Below the pieces are notes generated by a model. That model saw only the letters and a program-made list of their open reading frames with translations. It did no database searches and was not told the origin of the DNA. 64,000 nt of DNA, taken from the NCBI GenBank assembly GCA_918797485.1, contig CAKKNE010000004.1, positions 4,464,001 through 4,528,000 on the forward strand, read 5' to 3'. Positions within the stretch are counted from its first letter, which is position 1. Each line of letters starts with the position of its first letter. Positions 52,701 to 60,467 of this stretch are shown piece after piece. Source of the stretch: Pelagomonas calceolata. Taxonomy: Eukaryota > Sar > Pelagophyceae > Pelagomonadales > Pelagomonadaceae. The translations under genes and the position numbers were made by a program.

Positions 52701-53480
52701 AGCACTTCGCCCGTGCCGTGCGAAGGCATGATGGCGGCCTCGGAGGGCTTCGCCCGGAGGCCGTTCTGCCCGGCTGGCGTGGGAGCCCCGCAAGCGACAC
52801 GAGCAGGCTACTACGCTACTGGCGGCGTGGAAGGCGCGCGGTCGCGGGAGGCGCCGTGCGAGCCGGGCTACCGCTGCCACCTCGGCGTGCGGCATGCGTG
52901 CGCGCCGGGCACCCACGAACCTGCGACGGGCGTGGAGGCGACGCAGGTCGACGCGGCGCAGTGCAGGCCCTGCCCTCCCGGTCACTATTGTCCGCGGGCG
53001 ACGGGCGCCGCGCTTCCCTGTCCCGCTGGCACCTATGGCAACGTCATTGGCAACGAGACTGGACTCACCGACGCCGCGTGCTCGGGCCCGTGCTTCCGCG
53101 GCCACTACTGCCCGGAAGGCTCCGTGCTGCCCACTCCGTGTCCGGCTGGTACCTATGGCAACCAGACGGGGCTCACGACGGCGGCGTGCTCGGCGGCGTG
53201 TTTTCCAGACTCGACGGGGGAATGTAGCCCTTCTCAGTGCGAGGAGGGGTACTACTGTCCCCCCGGTTCGACGCATGGGAGAGAGCGTGAATGTGGCGAG
53301 GGCATGTACTGCCCGCGCGGGTCCGGCGCACCGATGACGCCCGACGAGGGCATGGTCGGCGTCGCGGGCGGCGGCGAGACGCGGCGCGCCGGGCAAGCGG
53401 ACTGCGAGGACTGCTGCCCCGACGGCGTGCCGGCGTGCCCGGCGCCGCGGCGGGAGCTGTATGCGTCGCACTACGCTTGA
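49771..53480 (+). CDS. Secreted multidomain protein: intradiol-dioxygenase-like plus Cys-rich repeats
   Basis: Exons 49771-52435 and 52513-53480 give 1,210 residues. A signal peptide (SIIVLLLPALAEES) precedes a Ca-binding-like DYDGDGVEDALD. Residues ~195-345 resemble an intradiol ring-cleavage dioxygenase: GLVRGPDGTPAKHALIELWH, RTNAAGRFSITTTAPGAYG and LYTKVYLGDDPHLRT. Of its iron ligands, the first Tyr is not evident and the usual HxH is PQHFEM, so catalysis is doubtful. A discoidin-like region follows, then many Cys-rich repeats of the GCC2/GCC3 type (CPAGTYGNVTALSTAGCSAAC, PCPPGSYCPAGS) as in ephrin-receptor-like extracellular proteins. A cell-wall or surface protein is likely. Confidence 0.8.
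52436..52512 (+). mobile_element. Introner-like GC-AG intron, 7/8 duplication
   Basis: The 77-nt intron begins GCACCTAC; the next exon begins GCACTTAC. The element between runs from CAGTGCATAAGTCAAATTG to TGATTGATTTGCGCACAG, whose ends are inverted repeats. Splicing gives CPPGTYG, the repeated motif of this protein, so the GC donor is well supported. Confidence 0.82.
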
Positions 53481-53495
53481 GTCTTTGTGTAAAAT

Positions 53496-53519
53496 GCTAG
53501 CGTAATGAAACACTCTAGC
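53496..53519 (-). repeat. Degenerate GCTAG palindrome
   Basis: Arms GCTAG/CTAGC are kept but the core differs (AGTGTTTCATTACG on the minus strand). It is 137 bp before the gene at 53656, with reversed orientation. Confidence 0.3.
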
Positions 53520-53655
53520 TGCCTCAAAGGCTGGGCCAGGTATGATACCGAGGTACGCTTGAGGGCAAATAGGCCTAATACCAGAGTTTTGAGTAGTGAA
53601 ACGACCCAGATATCGGCCTTGGTCGGCCTAAAAGCGAACGGCGCGACGGTGGAAA

Positions 53656-55290
53656 ATGCGACCAAATCGATTACTGCTCTTTCTATGTATCCGGCTCGCG
53701 CCGGCGGCGCCGGCGCGCGCGAGCGGTTTGAGGTCCTCGGAGGCGGCGCGCGCGAGCGCGCGGCCGGCCACAGCGCGCGCGGGCGAGTTCAGGCCCTCAG
53801 AGGCGGCGCGCGCGAGCGCGACAGCGCGCGGGAGCGCGCCGAGGCCCTCGCGCGCGCTGGCGGGCCACGACCACGATCACCCGGTGTGCGACGAAGAATA
53901 CCGCAGCACCGTGTGTCCCGTGGCGTGCGACGCCGATACTCTGAGAGACAAGTGCTGCATTCATGAAGGCGAGGTCGCCACATTGTTAACTGTGGCGATG
54001 GAGGCGCAGAGCCGCGCGATCACGCCGAGAGTAGAGCGTTTTGAAGAATGCACGGGCGGCCACGTCGAGCTCGTGCCCTTCGTGGGAGCTTGTACGGGGC
54101 TGTCGTGTGGCGGCTTCTCGGACTTGTTCGAGATCGGCGCCGCGGCGTTGAACGACGCGCGCGGCCCGAACATTTATGATGCGTACATGACCCAGGCGCC
54201 CGACGTGCCGTTGCTGGCGCCCTACGTCGAGGATTTATCTTCGTATATCCACGACACGCCGCAGATCGCCTGGACTGATGTTTTACGAGATGTCAGACGC
54301 ACACATAGTGTGAACGGTTCCCTGAAAGCCCTGCCGTTCGACTTCGATTTTCTGAACTTGTTGCTGAGGGACGATCTGGTAGCAAAGTACGAGGAGGAGA
54401 CCGGTAGGCGCGAGCCTAGGACGTTCGAAGATCTGGCGGACTTCGCGGAGTTCTGGTATGGCACGGACATCAACGCGGACGGCACGCCGGACTTCGGAAT
54501 TTGTTCGTTCAACGGCGCGGGGCCCGCGGAGGCCCTCGTCTCGCGCGGGAGCGTCGAGGACTTCTTCCCGCGGTATTTCGACTACGAGACCCGGAACGGG
54601 ACGATACGGAAGCCCCTGTTCGGCGATTTGCCCCGGGCGATCATGGCGCGCATCGACCGGGACCAGGGCCTGGCGTCGCCGGGCGTCGACCGGTTCTTCC
54701 TGCCGGCCGCGGACCCCCTGTCGTCCCAGCCGCACCACATGCAGCACCAGAGCCACCGGAGCATGCACCGGCGGCGCCGCCGCCGCGGGTCGCCGCCGAC
54801 GCCGCTGTCCTCAATATTGTCGCGGGGCCTGTCGTTTCGGTCGACGACGCGGTCCTCGTCGGCCCCGGCGTCCTCGACGCGGCGGTCGTCGACGCCGTCG
54901 TCCGCGCGGAGCTCGCTGAGCCTGCCCCCGGTGACGACGCAGCGGCCAAGTGATGGAGACGGCCTGCCCGAGCTCACGTCGCTGCAGCAGGACGTCGCGG
55001 GCAAGAAGCTCGTCATGGACGCGCTCGCGGCGAGCGACGGCACGCACGCCTTGGATGTGGAGGCGCCTCCCGTGTCTGAGACGGGGGCGCGGCCGCAGAT
55101 GAAGCGCCAGGGGTCCGTGAGCGTCGACGCGGCCTACCGCGCGATGCCCGCGCACCACACGCCCACGGAATTCGACGCCAAGGGGTCGTCGGGCCAGTCG
55201 GCGTGGGCGGGCATGATGCCGGACGCCGCCGCGGCGCCGCCCACTCCCCAAAACCGGGCGAGCGGGTGGCCGGGCTGGTCGAAGAAGTGA
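53656..55290 (+). CDS. Solute-binding-protein-like domain with disordered tail
   Basis: The 544-residue protein has a hydrophobic N-terminal signal (LLLFLCIRLAPAAPA), then a GC-rich stretch encoding a 20-residue repeat (RSSEAARASAR/RPSEAARASAT). Residues ~85-360 resemble family-1 extracellular solute-binding proteins: WTDVLRDVRR, ALPFDFDFLNLLLRDDLVAKY, PRTFEDLADFAEFW, DINADGTPDFGICSF. The second lobe is short or missing; the C-terminal ~180 residues are Ser/Arg/Pro-rich and disordered, resembling a cytosolic tail, though no clear transmembrane helix precedes it. A truncated or chimeric receptor-like protein is possible. Confidence 0.65.
   Translation: MRPNRLLLFLCIRLAPAAPARASGLRSSEAARASARPATARAGEFRPSEAARASATARGSAPRPSRALAGHDHDHPVCDEEYRSTVCPVACDADTLRDKCCIHEGEVATLLTVAMEAQSRAITPRVERFEECTGGHVELVPFVGACTGLSCGGFSDLFEIGAAALNDARGPNIYDAYMTQAPDVPLLAPYVEDLSSYIHDTPQIAWTDVLRDVRRTHSVNGSLKALPFDFDFLNLLLRDDLVAKYEEETGRREPRTFEDLADFAEFWYGTDINADGTPDFGICSFNGAGPAEALVSRGSVEDFFPRYFDYETRNGTIRKPLFGDLPRAIMARIDRDQGLASPGVDRFFLPAADPLSSQPHHMQHQSHRSMHRRRRRRGSPPTPLSSILSRGLSFRSTTRSSSAPASSTRRSSTPSSARSSLSLPPVTTQRPSDGDGLPELTSLQQDVAGKKLVMDALAASDGTHALDVEAPPVSETGARPQMKRQGSVSVDAAYRAMPAHHTPTEFDAKGSSGQSAWAGMMPDAAAAPPTPQNRASGWPGWSKK
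53731..53820 (+). repeat. 60-bp tandem repeat, alternating GC
   Basis: AGGCGGCGCGCGCGAGCGCG recurs exactly 60 bp apart (ending at 53760 and 53820) within partial copies of a 60-bp unit. It is in frame (20 residues). Long GCGCGCGC runs favour Z-DNA and slippage. Confidence 0.7.
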
Positions 55291-55366
55291 CCTTGATACG
55301 TCCATCCCCTTTCTTTGGATCCTCCCCTATTCCCTGGATATAAGGAGCATTCGTCTCACAAAACAA

Positions 55367-55966
55367 TTACTTTCGCCCCTTCGCCCAGGCCGTATCCTCC
55401 GCCGGGATGGGCAGCGGTGCTGTGGGGTCGCGCGACATGTCATCGAGATAGCTGCACCAGGAGTCGGGCAGGCCAGACAATCGCGCGCCTTCGCGGAGGT
55501 AGCCGAGGTACCTTTCGCTCGGTACCGGCTCGTCGGCCTCGTTCGCAATTCGCATTGGTCCCGGCGCGGCGGCGAGCGTGTAACCCCATTCGTACTCGCC
55601 GTCGTCGAGTTTCCGACAGCGGACAGGGCATACGACGTAGCCGAACGGGACGCCCTCCGACGCACAAACGCGCGCCCAGTCAGACGGCGTCAGATCGTAG
55701 AGCGCGCCGTAGAGCTCTCGCCGCGCGTCCGGTCTCGCTGACGCGAATGACGGTTCTGCGCCGCCGCCTCTCAAATCAAACGCGAGGCGCCAGCCGGGCG
55801 CGACGGCCGGCGACATCGCGAGGGGTTTGATGCCTCGTCGGCGTTCGAACACGGCTGGGTGGAGGTTGGAGCCGTACGCGAGATACGAGATTCGGTCGCC
55901 GAGCAATGCGGCACTCGCGTCGTACGTGTATGATGCCACGACCAAAAGCAGAGACCGCAGTAACAT
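55367..55966 (-). CDS. Gamma-glutamylcyclotransferase-like protein
   Basis: The protein has 199 residues from the ATG at 55966, which gives a good signal peptide (LLRSLLLVVASYTYDASA); an upstream in-frame ATG (56026) lies inside an introner core and is less likely. The GGCT fold motif SYLAYGSNLHP appears just after the signal, and YGALYDLTPSDWARV and YLGYLREGARL fit the family. GGCT enzymes release 5-oxoproline from gamma-glutamyl peptides. A secretory-pathway location would be unusual for the family. Confidence 0.78.
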   Translation of the reverse strand: MLLRSLLLVVASYTYDASAALLGDRISYLAYGSNLHPAVFERRRGIKPLAMSPAVAPGWRLAFDLRGGGAEPSFASARPDARRELYGALYDLTPSDWARVCASEGVPFGYVVCPVRCRKLDDGEYEWGYTLAAAPGPMRIANEADEPVPSERYLGYLREGARLSGLPDSWCSYLDDMSRDPTAPLPIPAEDTAWAKGRK

Positions 55967-55989
55967 GGCGTGTTGTCTGCTTACTCCGC

Positions 55990-56020
55990 CACGCCGTCGA
56001 GCAGTCGCGTCGATGGCGTG
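55990..56020 (-). repeat. Complete introner hairpin core in a 5' leader
   Basis: On the minus strand CACGCCATCGACGCGAC is followed by TGCTCGACGGCGTG, the same opposed arrangement as in the intron at 30124-30263. It ends 24 bp before the GGCT-like ATG. No gene is seen in the remaining divergent spacer to 56379. Confidence 0.65.
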
Positions 56021-56379
56021 CAGCACAGAGGTGTGGTGGTCTGGCGCCTGCTACGTGTCCGCCGCCGTGTAATTCGTCAAGTTAGCAATTGGTGAGCTAT
56101 TTCGCGGTCCGCTGATCGTTTTGTAGAGGTCCGATCAATCTGTGCGCAGGCAGACGGCGCGCCAGCCAAGCAGGCTGCGCGCAGGTGCTGGACCACAAAA
56201 CTGGCAGCGGCCAAGCTCACCGCATAAATTGTTTACGACGACAGGACTCGCGCTGCGAAGGCGCTGATAGCTAAGAAAGTGGCTGCAAAAGTTTGCTTAC
56301 CATTGCGCCAGCTCTCGCGGAGCAAACCTCCACACACTTTTGTGGTGCATTGCAGAGCACTGCCTTTACGGCGCCAACA

Positions 56380-57042
56380 ATGCGTCCACTGCGCGTAGCC
56401 GTGCTCCTTGGAAGCACGAGAGACGGTCCGCCGCGCCCGGCGAATCTCGGCCGCCGTGTTGGCAAGTTCCTCTGCGGCGTGCTGAACGCGCGCGGCCACG
56501 AGGTCGACGTCGTCGATCCGGTTGACGAGGCGTTACCGTCGCTCGTCAAGCCCTACTTCGCGTACGCGCCGGGTCAGGCGCCGCCCAAGCTCGAGAAGCT
56601 CAACGAGCGTCTGCTTAATGCGGACGCGTACGTGGCCGTCACGCCCGAGTACAATCACGCCCCGTCGCCCGCGCTTTTGAACACGATAAATCATATCGGC
56701 TCGAGCGTGATGTCCTATAAGCCGTCGTTGATTTGCAGCTACAGTGCCGGACAGTGGGGCGGCGCGCGGGCCGCGGTCCTACTGCGCCCGGCTCTCAGCG
56801 AGATGGGATGCATCCCGGTGAGCGCCATGATCCACGTGCCGAAGGCGGCCGAAGTCTTCGACGAAGCTGGGAAATGCCTCGAGGACCACGACGAGTGGGC
56901 GGGCTACTTCGACCGCGGCGTGAGTCAGCTCGAGTGGTGGGGCGTCGCGGCGCGCAACCATAAAGACGTCGTCGACCCGTTCGCGGCGTCGCCCGCGCTC
57001 ACGACGACGCCTACCCAGCGCAACGCGCCGACGAGTCCCTGA
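56380..57042 (+). CDS. NADPH-dependent FMN reductase-like flavoprotein
   Basis: The 220-residue protein starts at the ATG at 56380. The flavodoxin-like FMN-binding loop LLGSTRDG opens it, and TPEYNHAPSPALLNTINH is the signature of the NADPH:FMN reductase/chromate-reductase family. SYSAGQWGGARAA forms the second flavin contact. These enzymes reduce quinones or free flavins in the cytosol. In-frame sequence upstream (to 56293) lacks conservation. Confidence 0.85.
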   Translation: MRPLRVAVLLGSTRDGPPRPANLGRRVGKFLCGVLNARGHEVDVVDPVDEALPSLVKPYFAYAPGQAPPKLEKLNERLLNADAYVAVTPEYNHAPSPALLNTINHIGSSVMSYKPSLICSYSAGQWGGARAAVLLRPALSEMGCIPVSAMIHVPKAAEVFDEAGKCLEDHDEWAGYFDRGVSQLEWWGVAARNHKDVVDPFAASPALTTTPTQRNAPTSP

Positions 57043-57114
57043 GTGTGTCCACCTGGTGTGATAAGAAGCATGTATATCAATCACAAACTGTTCATGTATA
57101 TCAATCACAAACTG

Positions 57115-58641
57115 TTAGACATTGTTCGACCGCTCGAGCCGCGCGACCGGCCAGCTGTTGTTGTTCAGCCCGCGGATATTCCAGACGTCCGCCGGCGTCC
57201 GCGGCATCGCCCCTCCCCCCAAATCATGCGCTCTCGCTACGAGCTCCACCGGACCCTCGCCGACCGGTACTTCGGCAGACCAAGTCGTCCAGGCCCACGC
57301 TCTCCCATAAGGTTGGTCCAGGCCCTCCTCCAAGTCGGCCTCGACCCACGTTTCGCCGCCGTCCGCCGACACCTCCACCCGATGGATCGACCGGCCGGCG
57401 CTGCCGAGGGCCCATCCCTTAACCTCCACAGAGTCCTCATCAATCGGTAACGCATCGCCGGGCGCCGGCGACGAAAAGGCGCACTGCACGGGCAGCTCGT
57501 GGATGGAAGGTAACGCCGAAAAGTCGACGCCCTGCAGATCCTGTTTCGTCCGCCAGTGCGAGGGCATGGCCTTGTAATTCATGCCGCGCTGCCACGCTCC
57601 TTCCGCCTCGTCCGACGACAACTTGACGCGCTGGACCCACTTCACGTTCCTCACACCGGCGTAGCCCGGCACGATGGCTCTGAGCGGACCGCCGTGGTCT
57701 CTGGGGATGGGCTGACCGTTCATCTCGTAGGCTAGCATACAATCACCGAGTTCCGACAGAGCCTTCTCGACGGGTACCGACGCCTGCATGTCGTCCTTGG
57801 CCTCGAAGATGACGTGTTTCGCACCTAGTGCTTTTGCTGCTGTTAATGGTGCTGATTTATCTTTGAAGAGTAGGTCCGCGACGACTACTCGCAGAGGCAC
57901 GCCGGCCCACTCGGCCGTGGAGGCCGCCCCGGACCCCCAGGCCGTGCCCGACGTCTTCCCATATTGGTTCATGTGGCCCCGTCGATTTCCACTACACTGC
58001 ATCGTCGCTGTTACTGTTGTTTTTGAGTAGTTCTTTTTGAGGTCCGCGACGCTTAGCGAGACCTCCGCTCCGTTATCGGTAGTGACGGAGAACTTGTGGG
58101 CGTCTCCGTCATCAAGTGGAACGGGGTGGTGGTTCCGCACGTACCACAACTCCGTAGGTGTGATATAAGGATCGCCGAGCATGGCCACCGGCGCCTCGGC
58201 GTTGCACGGCTCGGCCGTGTGCACCGTCAGAGCGGGATGTCGCTCCGGCTCATCTCTATAAGGGTCGTCCTCCTTCTTCTCCTTCGTCATGGTAGTCTCT
58301 TTGGCGAAATCAGATGCATCCAACGTGCCGACCCGCATCGGGGCCAGGATCTCCTGAATGTCCACGGCAGGATCCAGGTGCTGCTTGTAGATGCGCCAGA
58401 AGGGCTCCACCGAAGCGCCGGCGGCCAATTTGATCTTCTGGGCGCCGCCCGGGTGCGCGTTCACGAACTCCGTAATGTCGTACACTTGGTCCTTGTACGT
58501 AACCCAGGTCGCGCCCCTCTTGCCGTCCCGCTTGCTGATTTCTTCCCTCGTGAAGACGGGGTACTCCTCACTCAATGAAACGCCGCCGGCTACGACGCAT
58601 GTTGCGCGTATGGCGCCTCGGCGCAGGGCCGAGAGGAGCAT
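57115..58641 (-). CDS. SUOX: Sulfite oxidase, cytochrome b5 plus molybdopterin type
   Basis: The 508-residue protein has a probable mitochondrial presequence. A cytochrome b5 domain comes first (residues ~28-105), with heme ligand His in NAHPGGA and the second in YKQH. The molybdopterin domain has the Mo-coordinating Cys in MQCSGNRRG, then PRDHGGPLRAIVPGYAG. The C-terminal Mo-co dimerisation domain ends the protein (VEVSADGGETW). The order matches animal intermembrane-space sulfite oxidase rather than the b5-lacking plant peroxisomal form. It oxidises sulfite to sulfate and passes electrons to cytochrome c. Confidence 0.94.
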   Translation of the reverse strand: MLLSALRRGAIRATCVVAGGVSLSEEYPVFTREEISKRDGKRGATWVTYKDQVYDITEFVNAHPGGAQKIKLAAGASVEPFWRIYKQHLDPAVDIQEILAPMRVGTLDASDFAKETTMTKEKKEDDPYRDEPERHPALTVHTAEPCNAEAPVAMLGDPYITPTELWYVRNHHPVPLDDGDAHKFSVTTDNGAEVSLSVADLKKNYSKTTVTATMQCSGNRRGHMNQYGKTSGTAWGSGAASTAEWAGVPLRVVVADLLFKDKSAPLTAAKALGAKHVIFEAKDDMQASVPVEKALSELGDCMLAYEMNGQPIPRDHGGPLRAIVPGYAGVRNVKWVQRVKLSSDEAEGAWQRGMNYKAMPSHWRTKQDLQGVDFSALPSIHELPVQCAFSSPAPGDALPIDEDSVEVKGWALGSAGRSIHRVEVSADGGETWVEADLEEGLDQPYGRAWAWTTWSAEVPVGEGPVELVARAHDLGGGAMPRTPADVWNIRGLNNNSWPVARLERSNNV

Positions 58642-58780
58642 GGCTTGCTGTCGTAGCGATGCGTCCTATCGTTTGCAGTGCGTTATATCGGTGCAGCAGT
58701 GCGAACCTTGACGCACTCTATGTTGTACTGCAGCGCGATATGACGTTTGTTGAGCTCGTCTGCTTGTTGCTTGCTTGTTC

Positions 58781-58803
58781 CTAGTGTCTTACTGCACGCT
58801 AGG
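58781..58803 (+). promoter_or_regulatory. GCTAG palindromic upstream element, copy 12
   Basis: CTAGTGTCTTACTGCACGCTAGG, 306 bp before the SfsA-like ATG (same orientation) and 140 bp upstream of the divergent sulfite oxidase ATG. The rest of 58642-59108 shows no gene. Confidence 0.55.
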
Positions 58804-59108
58804 GCTGGCCTAACTTAAGCGGCTGGCGGCGCAAATCGCTCGGCCTGGGATTAGAGAGCCGTGTGGGGCATCGCTAAAGTACTACTGCCGTGTCGCACGC
58901 TGTCGTTTCGCAGCTGTAGGCGCAGTTTCCGCAAAAGCAGACTTTCGGCTGCAGCGCTCTCCGGAGCAGAAAGCGGCGTCGGCGGCGCATTGGTGCCAAC
59001 ACCACGCTCTCGGGCACCCTACGACCAGTCCGCGCCTCGACGCCAATCGACGCGGCGGGCACGCTGGCGCGCCACGCCCTCCGGTGGGTCGCCGCCGCGG
59101 CGAACGCA

Positions 59109-60161
59109 ATGACTCTAACCAAACCAGTAGTAGTACCTTTCGAGGGCCCGCTGACGAAGGGCAACTTCGTGCGGCGCACGGACCGGTTCACCGCGCACTT
59201 GGTGCTGGACGGCGTCGAGGTCCATGACGGAGAAAATGGAGAAGTGAAAGCCCACTGCATCAATCCCGGCCGCATGGAGGCCTTCGTCGACCCGGGCGCC
59301 ACGATCTGGGCGCGGCGGGCCCCCGAGAACGGGCCCAAGCGCAAGACGGACTGGACGTGGGAGCTCATCGAGCGCGACGGCGTGATCTGCAGCACGAACA
59401 CGCAGCGCCCCAATGCCCTGATAGCGGCCGTGCTGCGAGAAAAAGCACTCACAGGCTTCACGGACTACAAGTCCGTCAAGGCCGAGCACGTGCTGCCGCA
59501 CGAGGGCCCGGGCACCAAATCTAGGTGTGATTTTTTCGTGGAGGAACTAGACGGCACTCATCATTATGTAGAGGTGAAGAACTGCCACGCGACCTACCCC
59601 GACGAGGATGTGTTGAGGGGCTGGGGCTACTTTCCCGACTCGGTGTCTGAAAGAGCGGCGCGGCACTGCCGCGAGCTCGCTGCTTTAGCGTCAAAGCCGA
59701 AGACGAAGTGCACCGTGATCATCGTCGCGTCCCGGGCGGACGCCACGAAGGGCATACGACCGTCGGACTACCACGACCCCGGTTTCTGCGCCGCCGCTCG
59801 CGAGGCGCAAAAGGCGGGCGTCGTCTTCCGGGGGCTGCGGGCCTCGCACACGACGGCCGCGACGACGATCGAGGACGAGATCCCCGTGGACCTGTCGACG
59901 CCGTCCTCTGACATATTGTGTGCATTACACAGAGCCTGGGCGGCGTGCGCGCCGATCACGGGCTGGGACCGGACCTTCGGGAAGGACGCGCCGAAGCGCG
60001 TCGCCAACGGGCCCTTCGCGCACAACAAGGGTCGTGCAGGGTGCGACTCCGCTCTGTTGCCAGTCACGTCGGAGCACTTCACGCCTACCGTGTCGCGGCA
60101 TTTTGATGATCGGACGCCCGTGCCGAAGAGGCGGCGGAAGCGGTCGGCGAAGAAGAAGTGA
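59109..60161 (+). CDS. SfsA-family protein (bacterial type)
   Basis: The protein has 350 residues from the ATG at 59109; bacterial SfsA is ~230, the extra being a basic C-terminal tail. The N-terminal OB-like part has GNFVRRTDRFTAHL and HCINPGRMEAFVDPG; the second domain has SRCDFFVEEL, YVEVKNCHA and FPDSVSERAARHCRELAAL, with the Asp and Glu-x-Lys of a PD-(D/E)xK nuclease-like site. SfsA is mainly a prokaryotic protein of uncertain nucleic-acid role, so transfer from bacteria or the plastid ancestor is likely. The end KKRRRKRSAKKK-like tail could be a nuclear signal. The stop overlaps a GTGAGT donor-like site. Confidence 0.88.
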   Translation: MTLTKPVVVPFEGPLTKGNFVRRTDRFTAHLVLDGVEVHDGENGEVKAHCINPGRMEAFVDPGATIWARRAPENGPKRKTDWTWELIERDGVICSTNTQRPNALIAAVLREKALTGFTDYKSVKAEHVLPHEGPGTKSRCDFFVEELDGTHHYVEVKNCHATYPDEDVLRGWGYFPDSVSERAARHCRELAALASKPKTKCTVIIVASRADATKGIRPSDYHDPGFCAAAREAQKAGVVFRGLRASHTTAATTIEDEIPVDLSTPSSDILCALHRAWAACAPITGWDRTFGKDAPKRVANGPFAHNKGRAGCDSALLPVTSEHFTPTVSRHFDDRTPVPKRRRKRSAKKK

Positions 60162-60467
60162 GTGTAAGCCTCTTTGTGTACTGGCATTCTCCCGTCTTCG
60201 CAGTCGTCGATGGCGTCGTGTGGAAGCGCCGACTCGAGTCGGAGCGGGCCCGGGCCCGGGCCGAGGTCCGTCGTACGGGCTTGTAGCCAAGACGACGGCC
60301 GGACCATCGACGCGGGAACGGCGGTTGTCAAATGTATTACTAGAAAGTGTGTTTTATCACGTCGCCATCCCAACAAAGGTTCGCACCCCCGCGCCGCGCC
60401 ACCGCGCGCGCGCGTGCGGCACCTGTCGCCACATCCCAACATCCCAAATTTTTTCACCGTCCACTCT
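60162..60467. other. Intergenic with introner core
   Basis: GTCGTCGATGGCGTCG at 60203-60218 and ACCATCGACGCGGG at 60304-60317 are opposed introner-like cores. If GTGAGT at 60159 and the AG at 60202 were spliced, the SfsA frame would gain a short alternative tail ending at a TAG near 60285. Confidence 0.45.
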
